Below are positions 27,299 through 36,128 of a stretch of DNA of 64,000 nt, piece after piece (position 1 is the first letter of the stretch; every line of letters starts with the position of its first letter). The notes beneath the pieces were generated by a model, which saw only the letters and a list, made by a program, of their open reading frames with translations, made no database searches and was not told where the DNA came from. Source of the stretch: Pseudomonas sp. RIT288. GTDB taxonomy: Bacteria > Pseudomonadota > Gammaproteobacteria > Pseudomonadales > Pseudomonadaceae. A program made the translations under genes and the position numbers. The DNA lies in contig NZ_JFYN01000010.1 in NCBI RefSeq assembly GCF_000631985.1, forward strand, positions 1 through 64,000, in the 5' to 3' direction.

Positions 27299-28252
27299 AT
27301 GATGCTGCGAGCTCTGATCTTGAGTCTTACCCTGTTTACCGGCTTTGCCCACGCGACTGTCCTGCAGCGCCCGATCTCTCTGGACACCGGCAACGGTGAG
27401 CTTTTCGGCTCGCTGTTGCTGCCGAAATCCGACAGCCCGGTGCCGGTTGTCCTGATCCTTGCCGGCTCCGGTCCTACAGATCGTGACGGCAACAACCCCG
27501 ATGGCGGGCGTAATGACAGCCTCAAACGGCTGGCCTGGGTGCTGGCCAAGCACAACATCGCCAGCGTGCGCTACGACAAGCGTGGCGTGGCCGCGAGCCT
27601 CGCGGCCACGCCCGACGAGCGCAATCTGTCAGTGGAAGCCTACGTCAACGATGCGGTGGCCTGGAGCCAGAAGCTGAAAAGCGACCCGCGTTTCGGCCCG
27701 TTGATTCTGCTCGGTCACAGCGAAGGCGCACTGATTGCCACCCTCGCCGCTACGCGCGCCGACGCCGCCGCGCTGATTTCGCTGTCCGGCAGCGCCCGCC
27801 CGGTGGATCAGGTGATCCGCGAGCAACTGGCACGCAGCCTGCCACCGCCGTTGGTGCTGCGCAGCAACGAAATTCTCGACAGCCTCAAGGCCGGCCACAC
27901 CGATGCCAATGTACCGGCACCGCTGCAGGCGATTTTCCGGCCAAGCGTGCAGCCGTACCTGATCTCGCTGTTCCGTCAGGATCCGGCCAAGGCCTTTGCA
28001 CAATTGAAGATGCCGACCCTGATCGTTCAGGGCAGCAACGACATGCAGGTCGGCGTGGGCGATGCGCAGGCGCTCAAAGCCGCCAATCCCAACGCTGAAC
28101 TGGTGGTGATCGAGGGCATGAACCACGTCATGCGCATCGTCGCCGCCGATGTGAAGCGGCAATTGGCCTCCTACAAAGACCCGAATTTGCCACTGGCGGC
28201 GGAACTGGGAGGCAAACTCATCGAGTTTATTGACGGACTTCACACCCGTTAA
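27299..28252 (+). CDS. Exported alpha/beta hydrolase
   Basis: About 317 residues with a signal peptide (MMLRALILSLTLFTGFAHA), then an alpha/beta-hydrolase domain. The nucleophile elbow is GHSEG, the oxyanion region LAGSGPTDRDGNN, a likely acid Asp sits in QGSNDMQV and the catalytic His in EGMNHVMR. The substrate is unknown. The exact start is unsure: two ATGs and a GTG lie together without a clear binding site. It is divergent from aroC. Confidence 0.82.
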   Translation: MMLRALILSLTLFTGFAHATVLQRPISLDTGNGELFGSLLLPKSDSPVPVVLILAGSGPTDRDGNNPDGGRNDSLKRLAWVLAKHNIASVRYDKRGVAASLAATPDERNLSVEAYVNDAVAWSQKLKSDPRFGPLILLGHSEGALIATLAATRADAAALISLSGSARPVDQVIREQLARSLPPPLVLRSNEILDSLKAGHTDANVPAPLQAIFRPSVQPYLISLFRQDPAKAFAQLKMPTLIVQGSNDMQVGVGDAQALKAANPNAELVVIEGMNHVMRIVAADVKRQLASYKDPNLPLAAELGGKLIEFIDGLHTR

Positions 28253-28351
28253 ACGGCGTTTACCCTCTAGTCCTGCAAAAAGCGGCCGATAAGCCTTTGT
28301 CGCCAGCGTACTGGCTGGCGACAAGCAGAGCTTGGACAGGATCTCGCCGTT

Positions 28352-29143
28352 ATGACTGATACCCAGACTTCACCTGACACCACCGCTGAAAAAGACGCAC
28401 CGCCAGCGGTCGAGCTGCCATGGGCGGACGTCAGCGTCGAGCACCACAAGATGCTCCGCCTGGCCCCGCTGCAGACTGACCGTCACACCGGTGGCCGGCC
28501 GTTGCGCTTTGTCGAATTCGGCTATGCCGAGCGCAACAGCAAAGAACACAGTCTGATGCGCATGGCGATCAAACTGCCCGGTCAGCGCGTGCGCAAAGAG
28601 CAGAACCAGCTCGACGTGTGGGTTGATCACACCAGCAAACGCTTGCACTTCGGCCCCGAGAGCGGCTTGCAGATCGAACCGCTGAATCGTGGGATCGGTC
28701 GTTTCATGGCCGCGCAAGGCATCAATTGGGCGAAAAAACGCTGGCCCGCCTACACCGTCGAAGGCAAGGACTTGAACAACAAGGACGCGCTGAACGAAGA
28801 CACCCGCCTGCGTCGCGATCACTTCCTGCGCGTGCATGGTTTTGACGTGGTCTACGCCGACGCCCAGCATTTGAAGGGCAGCGTCAAAGAGGTGCAGGTC
28901 GGTGACCTGCTGGGCGACTGGAACAGCGAGAAGCTGCAGATCGTCGAGATTCTCGAAGCGGCGCAGATGCTGCAACAGGCCGAGCAGAACCTCGCCGAGC
29001 AGGAAGTGAAGCTGAAGAAGCAGGAAGAGAAGGTCAGCAAGTTCAAGCGTGAAGACGCTGGACTGCGCTTTACCATTACCTGTCTGGTGGCGTTTGCGGT
29101 GTTTCAGGCGGGGTTGTTGATCTGGATTGCCACGCACCGCTGA
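28352..29143 (+). CDS. Hypothetical tail-anchored coiled-coil protein (263 aa)
   Basis: The first 190 residues are soluble, with no domain I recognise. A heptad-rich helix (about 195-235, QMLQQAEQNLAEQEVKLKKQ) follows and a single C-terminal membrane helix (TITCLVAFAVFQAGLLIWIA) anchors it, leaving THR outside. It lies between the hydrolase and convergent prmB, a position that fits the conserved Pseudomonas order around prmB and aroC. Confidence 0.75.
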   Translation: MTDTQTSPDTTAEKDAPPAVELPWADVSVEHHKMLRLAPLQTDRHTGGRPLRFVEFGYAERNSKEHSLMRMAIKLPGQRVRKEQNQLDVWVDHTSKRLHFGPESGLQIEPLNRGIGRFMAAQGINWAKKRWPAYTVEGKDLNNKDALNEDTRLRRDHFLRVHGFDVVYADAQHLKGSVKEVQVGDLLGDWNSEKLQIVEILEAAQMLQQAEQNLAEQEVKLKKQEEKVSKFKREDAGLRFTITCLVAFAVFQAGLLIWIATHR

Positions 29144-29167
29144 TGGCTTGAGACCGCGGCGCGGCTA

Positions 29168-29231
29168 TTCGCGAGCAGGCTCGCTCCCACCTTGGAATGT
29201 ACTTCCCTGTGGGAGCGAGCCTGCTCGCGAA
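29168..29231. repeat. REPIN, family C
   Basis: Inverted units TTCGCGAGCAGGCTCGCTCC (29168-29190) and its complement (29209-29231), about 18 bases apart. Sequence differs from families A and B. Confidence 0.88.
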
Positions 29232-29242
29232 GCTTTTAGCCT

Positions 29243-30151
29243 TTAGACGCGGGAAGCGAACAGCGCCTGATGTTCGCGGCACTGCTCCGCCGTCAGCATG
29301 AACACGCCATGCCCGCCGCGCTCGAAATCGAGCCAGGCGAAGTCGACTTCCGGGTACAGCGCTTCGACGTGCACCTGGCTGTTGCCCACCTCAACGATCA
29401 GCAAACCCTTCTCGGTCAGGTGATCCGCCGCTTCGGCGAGCATCCGCCGTACCAGGTTCAGACCATCATCACCGCAGGCCAGGCCCAGCTCCGGTTCGTG
29501 CTGGTATTCATCCGGCATGTCGGCGAAATCTTCTGCGTCAACGTACGGCGGATTCGACACGATCAGGTCGAAACGCTGCCCCGGCAGACCGTCGAAACCA
29601 TCGCCCTGCACGGTGTACACGCGCTCATCGACGCCATGACGCTCGATGTTCTGGTTGGCCACTTCCAGCGCTTCGAACGACAGATCGGCCAGCACCACTT
29701 CAGCGTTCTGGAACTCGTAGGCGCAGGCGATCCCGATGCAGCCCGAGCCGGTGCACAGATCGAGGATGCGTGCGGGCTCGTCGCCGATCCACGGTGCGAA
29801 GCGGTTTTCGATCAGTTCGCCAATCGGCGAACGCGGGATCAGCACGCGCTCATCGACGATGAACGACATGCCGCAGAACCACGCCTCGCCCAACAGGTAC
29901 GCAGTCGGGATGCGCTCTTCGATGCGGCGCTTGAGCAGGCGTTGCAGGTTAACCAGTTCGTCGTCTTCCAGCGCACAGTCGAGGTAGCTGTCGGCGATCT
30001 CCCACGGCAGGTGCAAGGCACCGAGCACAAGCTGACGAGCTTCATCCCAGGCGTTGTCGGTGCCATGGCCGAAAAACAGATCCTCCCCATGGAAGCGGCT
30101 GACGGCCCAACGGATGTGGTCGCGCAGGGTACGAAGTCGGGAAGTGATCAC
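29243..30151 (-). CDS. prmB: 50S ribosomal protein L3 N5-glutamine methyltransferase
   Basis: 302 residues with a GTG start. The SAM site is [10 protein letters not shown] (about 131-140) and the catalytic motif NPPY is at 200-203, characteristic of glutamine methyltransferases. The N-terminal helical part and [26 protein letters not shown] distinguish PrmB from PrmC/HemK. It methylates a glutamine of ribosomal protein L3. Confidence 0.93.
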   Translation of the reverse strand: MITSRLRTLRDHIRWAVSRFHGEDLFFGHGTDNAWDEARQLVLGALHLPWEIADSYLDCALEDDELVNLQRLLKRRIEERIPTAYLLGEAWFCGMSFIVDERVLIPRSPIGELIENRFAPWIGDEPARILDLCTGSGCIGIACAYEFQNAEVVLADLSFEALEVANQNIERHGVDERVYTVQGDGFDGLPGQRFDLIVSNPPYVDAEDFADMPDEYQHEPELGLACGDDGLNLVRRMLAEAADHLTEKGLLIVEVGNSQVHVEALYPEVDFAWLDFERGGHGVFMLTAEQCREHQALFASRV

Positions 30152-30389
30152 GGGGCAGAACTCCAGAAAAAACGACTGGCGATTCTACCAGCCAAAACGC
30201 CCGCCGACGACGCAGGAAAATCAGTGGGGCGATGGTAGGACTTTTCTGATTTTTGCATCAGCTATTGAACAGAATGTGTAACTTGACAAGGCTGCAGGCC
30301 AATAAAGACGGTGCTTACGATGGTAGCGGTTCACAGAACCGCTCAGCCAGAGGACAATGCCGCAAAAGCCCCACCCCAAGGAGCCCCGA

Positions 30390-30980
30390 ATGTCCGTTCC
30401 AAAAACGATGTTTCAACTCAGCGGCCGCGGTTACGCAGCGGCCACACTGAGCCATGCCACCGTGGTCATCATCGATGCCCAGAAAGAGTATCTCAGTGGC
30501 CCGCTGGCCCTGAGCGGCATGGACGCGGCCGTCGCGAACATCAAACAACTGGTCGCCGCGGCCCGTGCAGCCGGTCGGCCGATCGTGCACGTGCGTCATC
30601 TCGGCACCGTCGGTGGCCTGTTCGACCCGCAGGGCGAGCGTGGCGAGTTCATCCCCGGCCTCGAGCCGCAGGGTGATGAAACCATCATCGGCAAATTGCT
30701 GCCGAGTGCGTTCCACGGCACCGAACTGCTGGACCGTTTGCAGAATCTTGGCTCGCTGGACCTGATCGTCTGCGGCTTCATGAGCCACTCCAGCGTCAGC
30801 ACCACCGTGCGCGCGGCGAAGAACCTGGGCTTCCGTTGCACCCTGGTCGAAGATGCCTGCGCCACCCGTGACCTGCCGTTCAAGGGCCGCGTGCTCAGCG
30901 CCGCCGTGGTGCAGGAAGCGGAAATGGCGATCATGGCCGACAACTTCGCCACCCTCGCCCTGACGCAAGATCTGATCTGA
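30390..30980 (+). CDS. Isochorismatase-like hydrolase with Ser at the usual Cys position
   Basis: 196 residues; AAGGAGCCCCGA precedes the ATG. The fold signatures are VVIIDAQKEYL (Asp29), a Lys near 102 and the segment LIVCGFMSHSSVSTTVRAA. In cysteine hydrolases the nucleophile sits directly before the V of this segment; here it is Ser135. True isochorismatases also lack that Cys, so the reaction is uncertain. Single gene. Confidence 0.85.
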   Translation: MSVPKTMFQLSGRGYAAATLSHATVVIIDAQKEYLSGPLALSGMDAAVANIKQLVAAARAAGRPIVHVRHLGTVGGLFDPQGERGEFIPGLEPQGDETIIGKLLPSAFHGTELLDRLQNLGSLDLIVCGFMSHSSVSTTVRAAKNLGFRCTLVEDACATRDLPFKGRVLSAAVVQEAEMAIMADNFATLALTQDLI

Positions 30981-31110
30981 TCTGCTCTGATGAGCGGCTC
31001 ACCGCGCCGCTCATCCGCAAAAGCCTCGCATTTGCTTCAATTGCCTTAGCCTCAGGAACAACCCGGTCAACTCCCGGTCGAAGGGCCGATACCCATTGAG
31101 GAAGGTCGGA

Positions 31111-31431
31111 ATGAAGTTATCCGATGGATTTGACGCACGCCGCTTGCGGCCCAAAGGCCAAAGCAACTGGCGTTTTCGATTCGGCGCAGCGATCGCCGCC
31201 ATTCTGGCGACGTTTGGTGTGCTGCTGGCGATGGCCGGTGCCGCCAGCCTGCTGGGGCGCCCGCCGGCGCTCGGCGACTTGAATGCCACGCCGATGGGTT
31301 CGGCGATCATTCTCGCGGTCGGCTTGTTGTTCCTGTACTTCGGTGTTGCGCTATGGCGTCGATGCCGGCGCCGCGCCCGGCAATCGCGGGAACTGAACAT
31401 GTCCCCGCACCTGATGAAAAAACACGACTGA
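31111..31431 (+). CDS. Small two-helix membrane protein (106 aa)
   Basis: GGAAGGTCGGA precedes ATG 31111. A basic N-terminus (DARRLRPKGQ) leads to two hydrophobic helices (AAIAAILATFGVLLAMAGA and AIILAVGLLFLYFGVALW), then an Arg-rich cytoplasmic tail. No known domain. Confidence 0.7.
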   Translation: MKLSDGFDARRLRPKGQSNWRFRFGAAIAAILATFGVLLAMAGAASLLGRPPALGDLNATPMGSAIILAVGLLFLYFGVALWRRCRRRARQSRELNMSPHLMKKHD

Positions 31432-31506
31432 CTCCACGGCCTGGCTTTTTTGCCGGGCCGTTTTGTTTCGACTTGGGTAAACTGGCCGCCCTTCGCGGAG
31501 GCTGAC

Positions 31507-32064
31507 ATGCAAGACGACGATTTTTCCCTGTTCAAAAGTGCGATCCAAGGCGTCAAGCCGATCAAGCACGACCGCGCCGACACCGGCAAACCCAAGGCCG
31601 ACCGCGCGCAGATCGCCAAGCTGCGCCAGTCCGCCACCGTGCGCACCGACAACACCACCGTGGATGGCCTGTCCGATCAGTTCGTGATCGACGTCGGCCC
31701 CGAAGACGAGTTGATGTGGGCCCGCGACGGGGTGCAGGAAAGCCAGATGCGCAAGCTCAAGATCGGCCAGATCCCGTTCGAAGGCAGCCTCGACCTGCAC
31801 GGCATGAACGTCGAAAAAGCCCGCGAGACGCTCTGGGCCTTTCTCGCCGAGGCGACCAAATTCGAAATCCGCTGCGTGCGCGTCACCCACGGCAAGGCCG
31901 TGCGCCTGGACGGCAAGCGGCCGATGATCAAAAGCCACGTCAACACCTGGCTGCGCCAGCATCCGCAAGTGCTCGGTTTCACCTCGTGCCAGGCGAAACA
32001 CGGCGGTGCGGGTGCGGTTTACGTGATGCTCAAACGCACGATGATGGAAGGCCGCGACGAATAA
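31507..32064 (+). CDS. Smr/MutS2-type domain protein (endonuclease-like)
   Basis: 185 residues. The C-terminal half is a Smr domain with LDLHGMNVEKARE, VTHGKAV near the active site and AKHGGAGAVYVMLKR at the end. The N-terminal half is a charged linker. Stand-alone Smr proteins can nick DNA or RNA. GCGGAGGCTGAC precedes the ATG. From my knowledge of pseudomonads, folE normally follows this gene, as the next feature shows. Confidence 0.9.
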   Translation: MQDDDFSLFKSAIQGVKPIKHDRADTGKPKADRAQIAKLRQSATVRTDNTTVDGLSDQFVIDVGPEDELMWARDGVQESQMRKLKIGQIPFEGSLDLHGMNVEKARETLWAFLAEATKFEIRCVRVTHGKAVRLDGKRPMIKSHVNTWLRQHPQVLGFTSCQAKHGGAGAVYVMLKRTMMEGRDE

Positions 32065-32141
32065 TCGCGTTACACCGAACTTGCAGGGTTGTGTCCGCCA
32101 CCGTACCCTTGCCCTTTGCGAAAATCCCCACAGGTAGTTTC

Positions 32142-32189
32142 ATGTCCCTGGAACAGAATTACACCGCCATGTTTAGGGGGGTTAAGTAG
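32142..32189 (+). pseudogene. folE: 5' end of folE (GTP cyclohydrolase I), cut by integration
   Basis: Encodes MSLEQNYTA, the usual Pseudomonas FolE start, then MFRGVK and a stop. Similarity ends after about 29 bases (near 32170), where folE should continue for some 530 more. The upstream region from 32065 looks like the native folE leader. The rest of the gene is not found in the window; it may lie, possibly restored, at the far end of the element. Confidence 0.75.
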
Positions 32190-32290
32190 GTTCTCAGGGT
32201 CAATGAAATCAGGGACTTAGCACCCAGGAAAACCCTGATTTTCATGCTAATACACAGCTATTGGTACAGAAATTGGTACGGGATCACTGT
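32165..32290. other. Probable left attachment junction of the prophage
   Basis: Chromosomal folE similarity ends here. Within the next 120 bases there is an inverted repeat (ATGAAATCAGGG at 32199-32210, CCCTGATTTTCAT downstream) and two direct copies of ATTGGTAC, as expected for integrase arm sites. The core crossover cannot be fixed without the other end. Confidence 0.5.
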
Positions 32291-32303
32291 CCCACCTACA
32301 CCG

Positions 32304-32343
32304 AAAAAGCCCCGCATCGCTTAAAACGATGCGGGGCTTTTTT
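32304..32343. terminator. Strong two-way terminator
   Basis: AAAAAGCCCCGCATCG / CGATGCGGGGCTTTTT, a 16-bp perfect stem, just inside the element. It would insulate the cargo from smr-side transcription. Confidence 0.9.
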
Positions 32344-32380
32344 CATTTTTGAATGATGGCTTGACCGTAATCGAATGGCT

Positions 32381-32436
32381 GCTTTCGGCCAATAGCTGCC
32401 GTCCGTGAGCGACAAGCTTTCGGCCAAAAACAGTCG
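32381..32436. repeat. Two copies of the island motif
   Basis: GCTTTCGGCCAATAGCTGCC (32381) and GCTTTCGGCCAAAAACAGTC (32416), direct. Between here and 32822 I see no gene: a short frame from 32656 overlaps the next gene by 85 bases and has no support. Confidence 0.7.
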
Positions 32437-32822
32437 TTCAATGCGCTTCAATATACTCAACCGCTGAGTATCAAGGTGCGTTGATGAAACACTGCTTACG
32501 TTTTCAACTCTTTAGGAGAGTGGACACAGCATCGGTGCTTGCAGATTGTCCGCTTACGGACATTCAGGCTTATGGCGGTCAATGCCTTTTGACGTTTTCA
32601 GGATGTCAATAGGGGGAATCCTTTGCATGAGGTCTAAAGGAGCTACGGTGGAAATGTGTACCGCTTCATATCTCACCTCTATGTTGATGGTGATATGCTT
32701 CAAGCCGAAAGATTAAGCTGGGGTTATGGGCATTTCGTTACTTGCAAACGATATCTGCGCCCTAAATCAAGCAGCAAGAATCTGCGCAACGCTAATAAAG
32801 GCCGGCTCGACGGAAGCAAAAA

Positions 32823-35108
32823 ATGCCTAGTTATGATTTCAAACAGCTTTCCCCTAACGACTTCGAGGAGCTTGCTCGAGATCTCATTCAGGCACGAGAC
32901 CAGATAATTCTCGAATCTTTTAAATCTGGAAGAGATGGAGGGATTGATTTTCGAATCGCCCGCGCCTCGCTCAATACCATTGTACAATGCAAACACTACA
33001 GCGGCACAGGGTTTGCTGGGCTTTTGAGCAGTCTTAACAAAGAGAGCATTAAAGCTAAGAGCTTAAACCCGGATCGCTATATTTTAGTAACATCAGTTGG
33101 TTTGACGCCAGATAACAAAGCAACCATCGCACAAGTATTCAGTCCAGCGCTATCCACGGCCGACATAATCGGCCAGGACGACTTAAACAATCTCCTCACT
33201 CTTTATCCAAGTGTAGAGATGACCCACTACAAATTGTGGCTCGCAAGTAAGGTCGTTCTAGATCGCGTTATCCATAACGCATCAATTACTCAAAGCGAGT
33301 TCGATGTTCAGCGTGTGCACAGGGATATACAGCGCTATGTAAGCAGTGCCGCCTTCCCCAGAGCTATAGGGATGTTAGATAGTGAGCATGTTGCAATTAT
33401 TTCAGGCGCACCGGGGGTTGGCAAAACCAGCCTAGCTAAAATGTTGCTTTTCAATTACCTTGAGCAGGGCTATGAAGTTGTATCTATCGTCGATAGCTTC
33501 CGAGTTGGTCGAGAGCGGTATCAACCGGGGAAGAAACAGATTTTTTATTATGACGACTTCATCGGAGCCACGTTTCTAGGCGAAAGTGGATCAACTTTCA
33601 CACGCAACGAAGATAGAGAGATCCTCGATTTCATTGAGTTGATACAAAGCTCGCCATGCTCACGACTTATACTAACCACCCGTGAACACATACTCAGGCA
33701 AGCGATCACGATTTCAGAAAAGTTAAAGCACTCTACAATTATAGATCAACACTGTATCTTAGAAATATCGGACTACACTCAGCATCAGCGCGCTCTGATT
33801 TTGTACAATCATATATATTTCAGCGACTTGCCGAGAAGCTATAGATCAGCGCTACTGAAGGATCGCTTCTACGCATCCATCGTGCAACATGCTAAATTCA
33901 ACCCTCGATTAATTGAATGGCTATCATCGTTTAATCGTCTGAAATCAGTTTCCGCTGACGAATACCAAGACTTCATTACAAAATTACTAGCCAATCCTGC
34001 GGAAATCTGGTCTCACGCATATGAACGACAGATTAGTGATGCAGCCAGAAGCATTTTGCTAGCGCTGTATCTTTGCGGCGGCAAAACTGATTTGAAGAAC
34101 CTGGAAAAGTCGTACTCATCCTTACATACCCATAGATCGAAACGGTATGGATTTCCCACTCAGCCGTCTGATTGGCGTAGGGCTTTAGCGGAGCTGAACG
34201 GGTCTTTCATCCGGCCTGGCGACAAATTTGAGTTCATTAATCCCTCTGTTCTGGATATGCTGAACGAAGTGGTTAGGCAAGACTTATCCAATTTGATCGA
34301 TCTGATAGATACTACTTATAGTTTTCCGCAAATTCGACGCATTTGGTTTTTTGCCCAGGCGCAAGAAAGCGCTAGCGTTTTAGAATGCTTAGTGCGCGAA
34401 TTCGATCACCTAGCACAAGCACTGAAAAGACTACTCCACACCCCTACTGTCGCAGAGTACAATACAGGTTTATCGCACTACTACTCTAACTCCCTAGAAT
34501 CAAGAGCAGATATTATACTGCAGATAGCGACATCAATACCCACCCCCTGCATGCAAGAAGTCGCGCTCGAAGCGCTTAGAAAACTCACTAATTCATGGGT
34601 ACAAACCACTCCAGATGTTACCGGCGGGGTGGCCGTATTTAAACAACTGCACGAAAGCAAATCAATTCTAGTAAAAGACAGAGATTTTTTCCTAAATCAT
34701 ATTATTGACTTTCTAATAAACCATTCCCTTTGCGAATCCCGTTCGGACGAGCTATGTTCACTATTGAGTATCACACGAAAACTGCCTAGTCCCTCACGAA
34801 CAGATTTGCTCTCGATTGCGATAGAGCAATTCTTGAACGATGGTTTCAGGGATGAGCTATCCGACCTTGGCTCCTTGTCAGAGTGCGAATCTTTTGAACA
34901 AGATATACTAACTTTGAGTGAGGCTATTGAGATCGATGTCTCTATAGAACGTGAGTACATCGCAGAAAAAATGAGTGAAATTGAGGCCTCTAACGCTGAA
35001 CAAACCGAACATGGAGACGATAACTGGCAGGAGAGCAGAGGCTTGTACCATGAGACCGGGTCCTCCATTGACGAATTATTCAACACACTGAGCAGCTCAG
35101 AACTGTAA
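32823..35108 (+). CDS. Mrr-like nuclease fused to STAND NTPase (nSTAND3), probable anti-phage protein
   Basis: 761 residues. Residues 1-120 are an Mrr-type PD-(D/E)xK nuclease: Glu16 in FEELARDLI, GRDGGIDF with Asp42, then QCKHY with Gln55 and Lys57. Residues about 165-400 are a P-loop NTPase: SGAPGVGKTS (194-203), the nSTAND3 hallmark IFYYDDFIG (240-248) and LILTTRE (282-288). The C-terminal 350 residues are helical and probably sense the trigger. Avs-type defence proteins share this nuclease-NTPase-sensor plan but are usually longer. AT-rich, with a weak binding site before the ATG; upstream in-frame stop at 32796. Confidence 0.82.
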   Translation: MPSYDFKQLSPNDFEELARDLIQARDQIILESFKSGRDGGIDFRIARASLNTIVQCKHYSGTGFAGLLSSLNKESIKAKSLNPDRYILVTSVGLTPDNKATIAQVFSPALSTADIIGQDDLNNLLTLYPSVEMTHYKLWLASKVVLDRVIHNASITQSEFDVQRVHRDIQRYVSSAAFPRAIGMLDSEHVAIISGAPGVGKTSLAKMLLFNYLEQGYEVVSIVDSFRVGRERYQPGKKQIFYYDDFIGATFLGESGSTFTRNEDREILDFIELIQSSPCSRLILTTREHILRQAITISEKLKHSTIIDQHCILEISDYTQHQRALILYNHIYFSDLPRSYRSALLKDRFYASIVQHAKFNPRLIEWLSSFNRLKSVSADEYQDFITKLLANPAEIWSHAYERQISDAARSILLALYLCGGKTDLKNLEKSYSSLHTHRSKRYGFPTQPSDWRRALAELNGSFIRPGDKFEFINPSVLDMLNEVVRQDLSNLIDLIDTTYSFPQIRRIWFFAQAQESASVLECLVREFDHLAQALKRLLHTPTVAEYNTGLSHYYSNSLESRADIILQIATSIPTPCMQEVALEALRKLTNSWVQTTPDVTGGVAVFKQLHESKSILVKDRDFFLNHIIDFLINHSLCESRSDELCSLLSITRKLPSPSRTDLLSIAIEQFLNDGFRDELSDLGSLSECESFEQDILTLSEAIEIDVSIEREYIAEKMSEIEASNAEQTEHGDDNWQESRGLYHETGSSIDELFNTLSSSEL

Positions 35109-35260
35109 AATTCGATTTAGGGCCCTCATCTATCCTAGAGCGACTATCCGAACCACGGCTACCCTTTTGTGGGTGTGTCGCTATACCGCCATTCGTTAAA
35201 AAAAGTGATTTCTGCTCCGTTTGTCAGCCTTTTGGAGTGGAACGTTAGAATAGTAATGCA

Positions 35261-35334
35261 ATCAACGCACAGTAAGGGGCGGGCTTTAGCCCGCCCCAGT
35301 GAGCGAAGCGAACGATTTTAAGCAGTTGTTATAT
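35261..35334 (-). repeat. Hairpin tail, attC-like, copy 1
   Basis: Directly after the TAG of the 47-residue gene. Minus strand: ATATAAC, then CTTAAAATCGTTCGCTTCGC, CACTGG, a perfect 9-bp hairpin GGGGCGGGC-TAAA-GCCCGCCCC (35276-35297) and GCGTTGAT. Shares its core with copy 2 at 36082-36128. Confidence 0.5.
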
Positions 35335-35478
35335 CTATTTCGGATCTTTGGGGTTGTTAGTTTTCTGTATCGGAGGCTGATAGCTTTCAGTTGCGACTAC
35401 CAGTGGTGGTGCTGCAACCTCAATTGGTTTTTGAGGCTTTTCTGGTTTGGGTGATTGGGTTTTTTCGTTGCTGCTCAT
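35335..35478 (-). CDS. Small proline/lysine-rich hypothetical protein (47 aa)
   Basis: Begins MSSNEKTQSPKPEKPQKP and ends NNPKDPK. It starts one base after the stop of the membrane protein gene (TAAAATG), with GGAG inside that gene's end, so the two are translationally coupled. No domain; likely disordered. Confidence 0.55.
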   Translation of the reverse strand: MSSNEKTQSPKPEKPQKPIEVAAPPLVVATESYQPPIQKTNNPKDPK

Positions 35479-35479
35479 T

Positions 35480-35998
35480 TTAATTGCTCCATCGACTTGC
35501 AGAAATTAGCGCTACAGAAATAGTTAGCGACCACGCGGTAAATGTTATTTCCGAGTATGTTTTAATTACAAGGTAAAGTTTGTCCCTGTATGCTTTTTCA
35601 ATTTCAATTATTGCTTCCGAGTACCTCCTGGATAGGCCAAGCAGTACAGTTCCCCTCAGATTATCAGAGAAATATTCGATAAGCGCTGTGTCAGATGGCA
35701 TTCTTATGATGTCTGATAATTTTGTTGCTCTGAAAGAAAAGCTCCATGAAGACATAAAAGACACAAATGTAAGAATTATTGAAATAATAACAAGCCAATC
35801 TATTAGATTTTTCGGTGGAAGTAGACTTTCGACAGCCCACCTCACCAAAAATAGGTAGGCACCTACAGCAATTGTCATAGAGCCAAAATATTTGGTCGCT
35901 TTTTCCTCAAGGCGCCGAAAACGCTCAACTTCTTTTTCGAATTGGTTCTTCTGATGCTCGTATAAAATCTTAAATTTTTCCAGATCGACTTCATCCAT
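35480..35998 (-). CDS. Membrane protein with N-terminal coiled coil (172 aa)
   Basis: Starts MDEVDLEKFKILYEHQ (GGAAG upstream; an earlier TTG is less likely). Residues 5-38 form a charged helix, then two close membrane helices (about 41-58 and 67-88), a cytoplasmic-type middle part and a third helix near the end. The layout resembles small SLATT-like membrane effectors, which is only a resemblance. It is coupled to the small gene downstream and flanked by attC-like tails. Confidence 0.65.
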   Translation of the reverse strand: MDEVDLEKFKILYEHQKNQFEKEVERFRRLEEKATKYFGSMTIAVGAYLFLVRWAVESLLPPKNLIDWLVIISIILTFVSFMSSWSFSFRATKLSDIIRMPSDTALIEYFSDNLRGTVLLGLSRRYSEAIIEIEKAYRDKLYLVIKTYSEITFTAWSLTISVALISASRWSN

Positions 35999-36081
35999 GA
36001 GCAAGCTTCCAGGTTAGAAAAAAATTATTATGAGGTTACGCATTGTCTGCTTGTGATATCACGTTTGCTTGAGCGGTGGAA

Positions 36082-36128
36082 GTTAGCCCGTCCAGTGAGC
36101 GGAGCGAAAGATTTTAACACTGGTTAGA
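36082..36128 (-). repeat. attC-like tail, copy 2
   Basis: Overlaps the stop of the 229-residue gene: minus strand ATCTAAC, CAGTGTTAAAATCTTTCGCT, CCGCTCACTGG, CGGGCTAAC. It contains CCAGTG / CACTGG as inverted ends and matches copy 1 in TTAAAATC-TTCGCT-CGCTCACTGG-CGGGCTAA. Confidence 0.45.

Noticed and set aside
32656..32907. 83-codon frame before the Mrr-STAND gene
   Set aside because: Overlaps the next gene by 85 bases, poor start context and no recognisable protein features.
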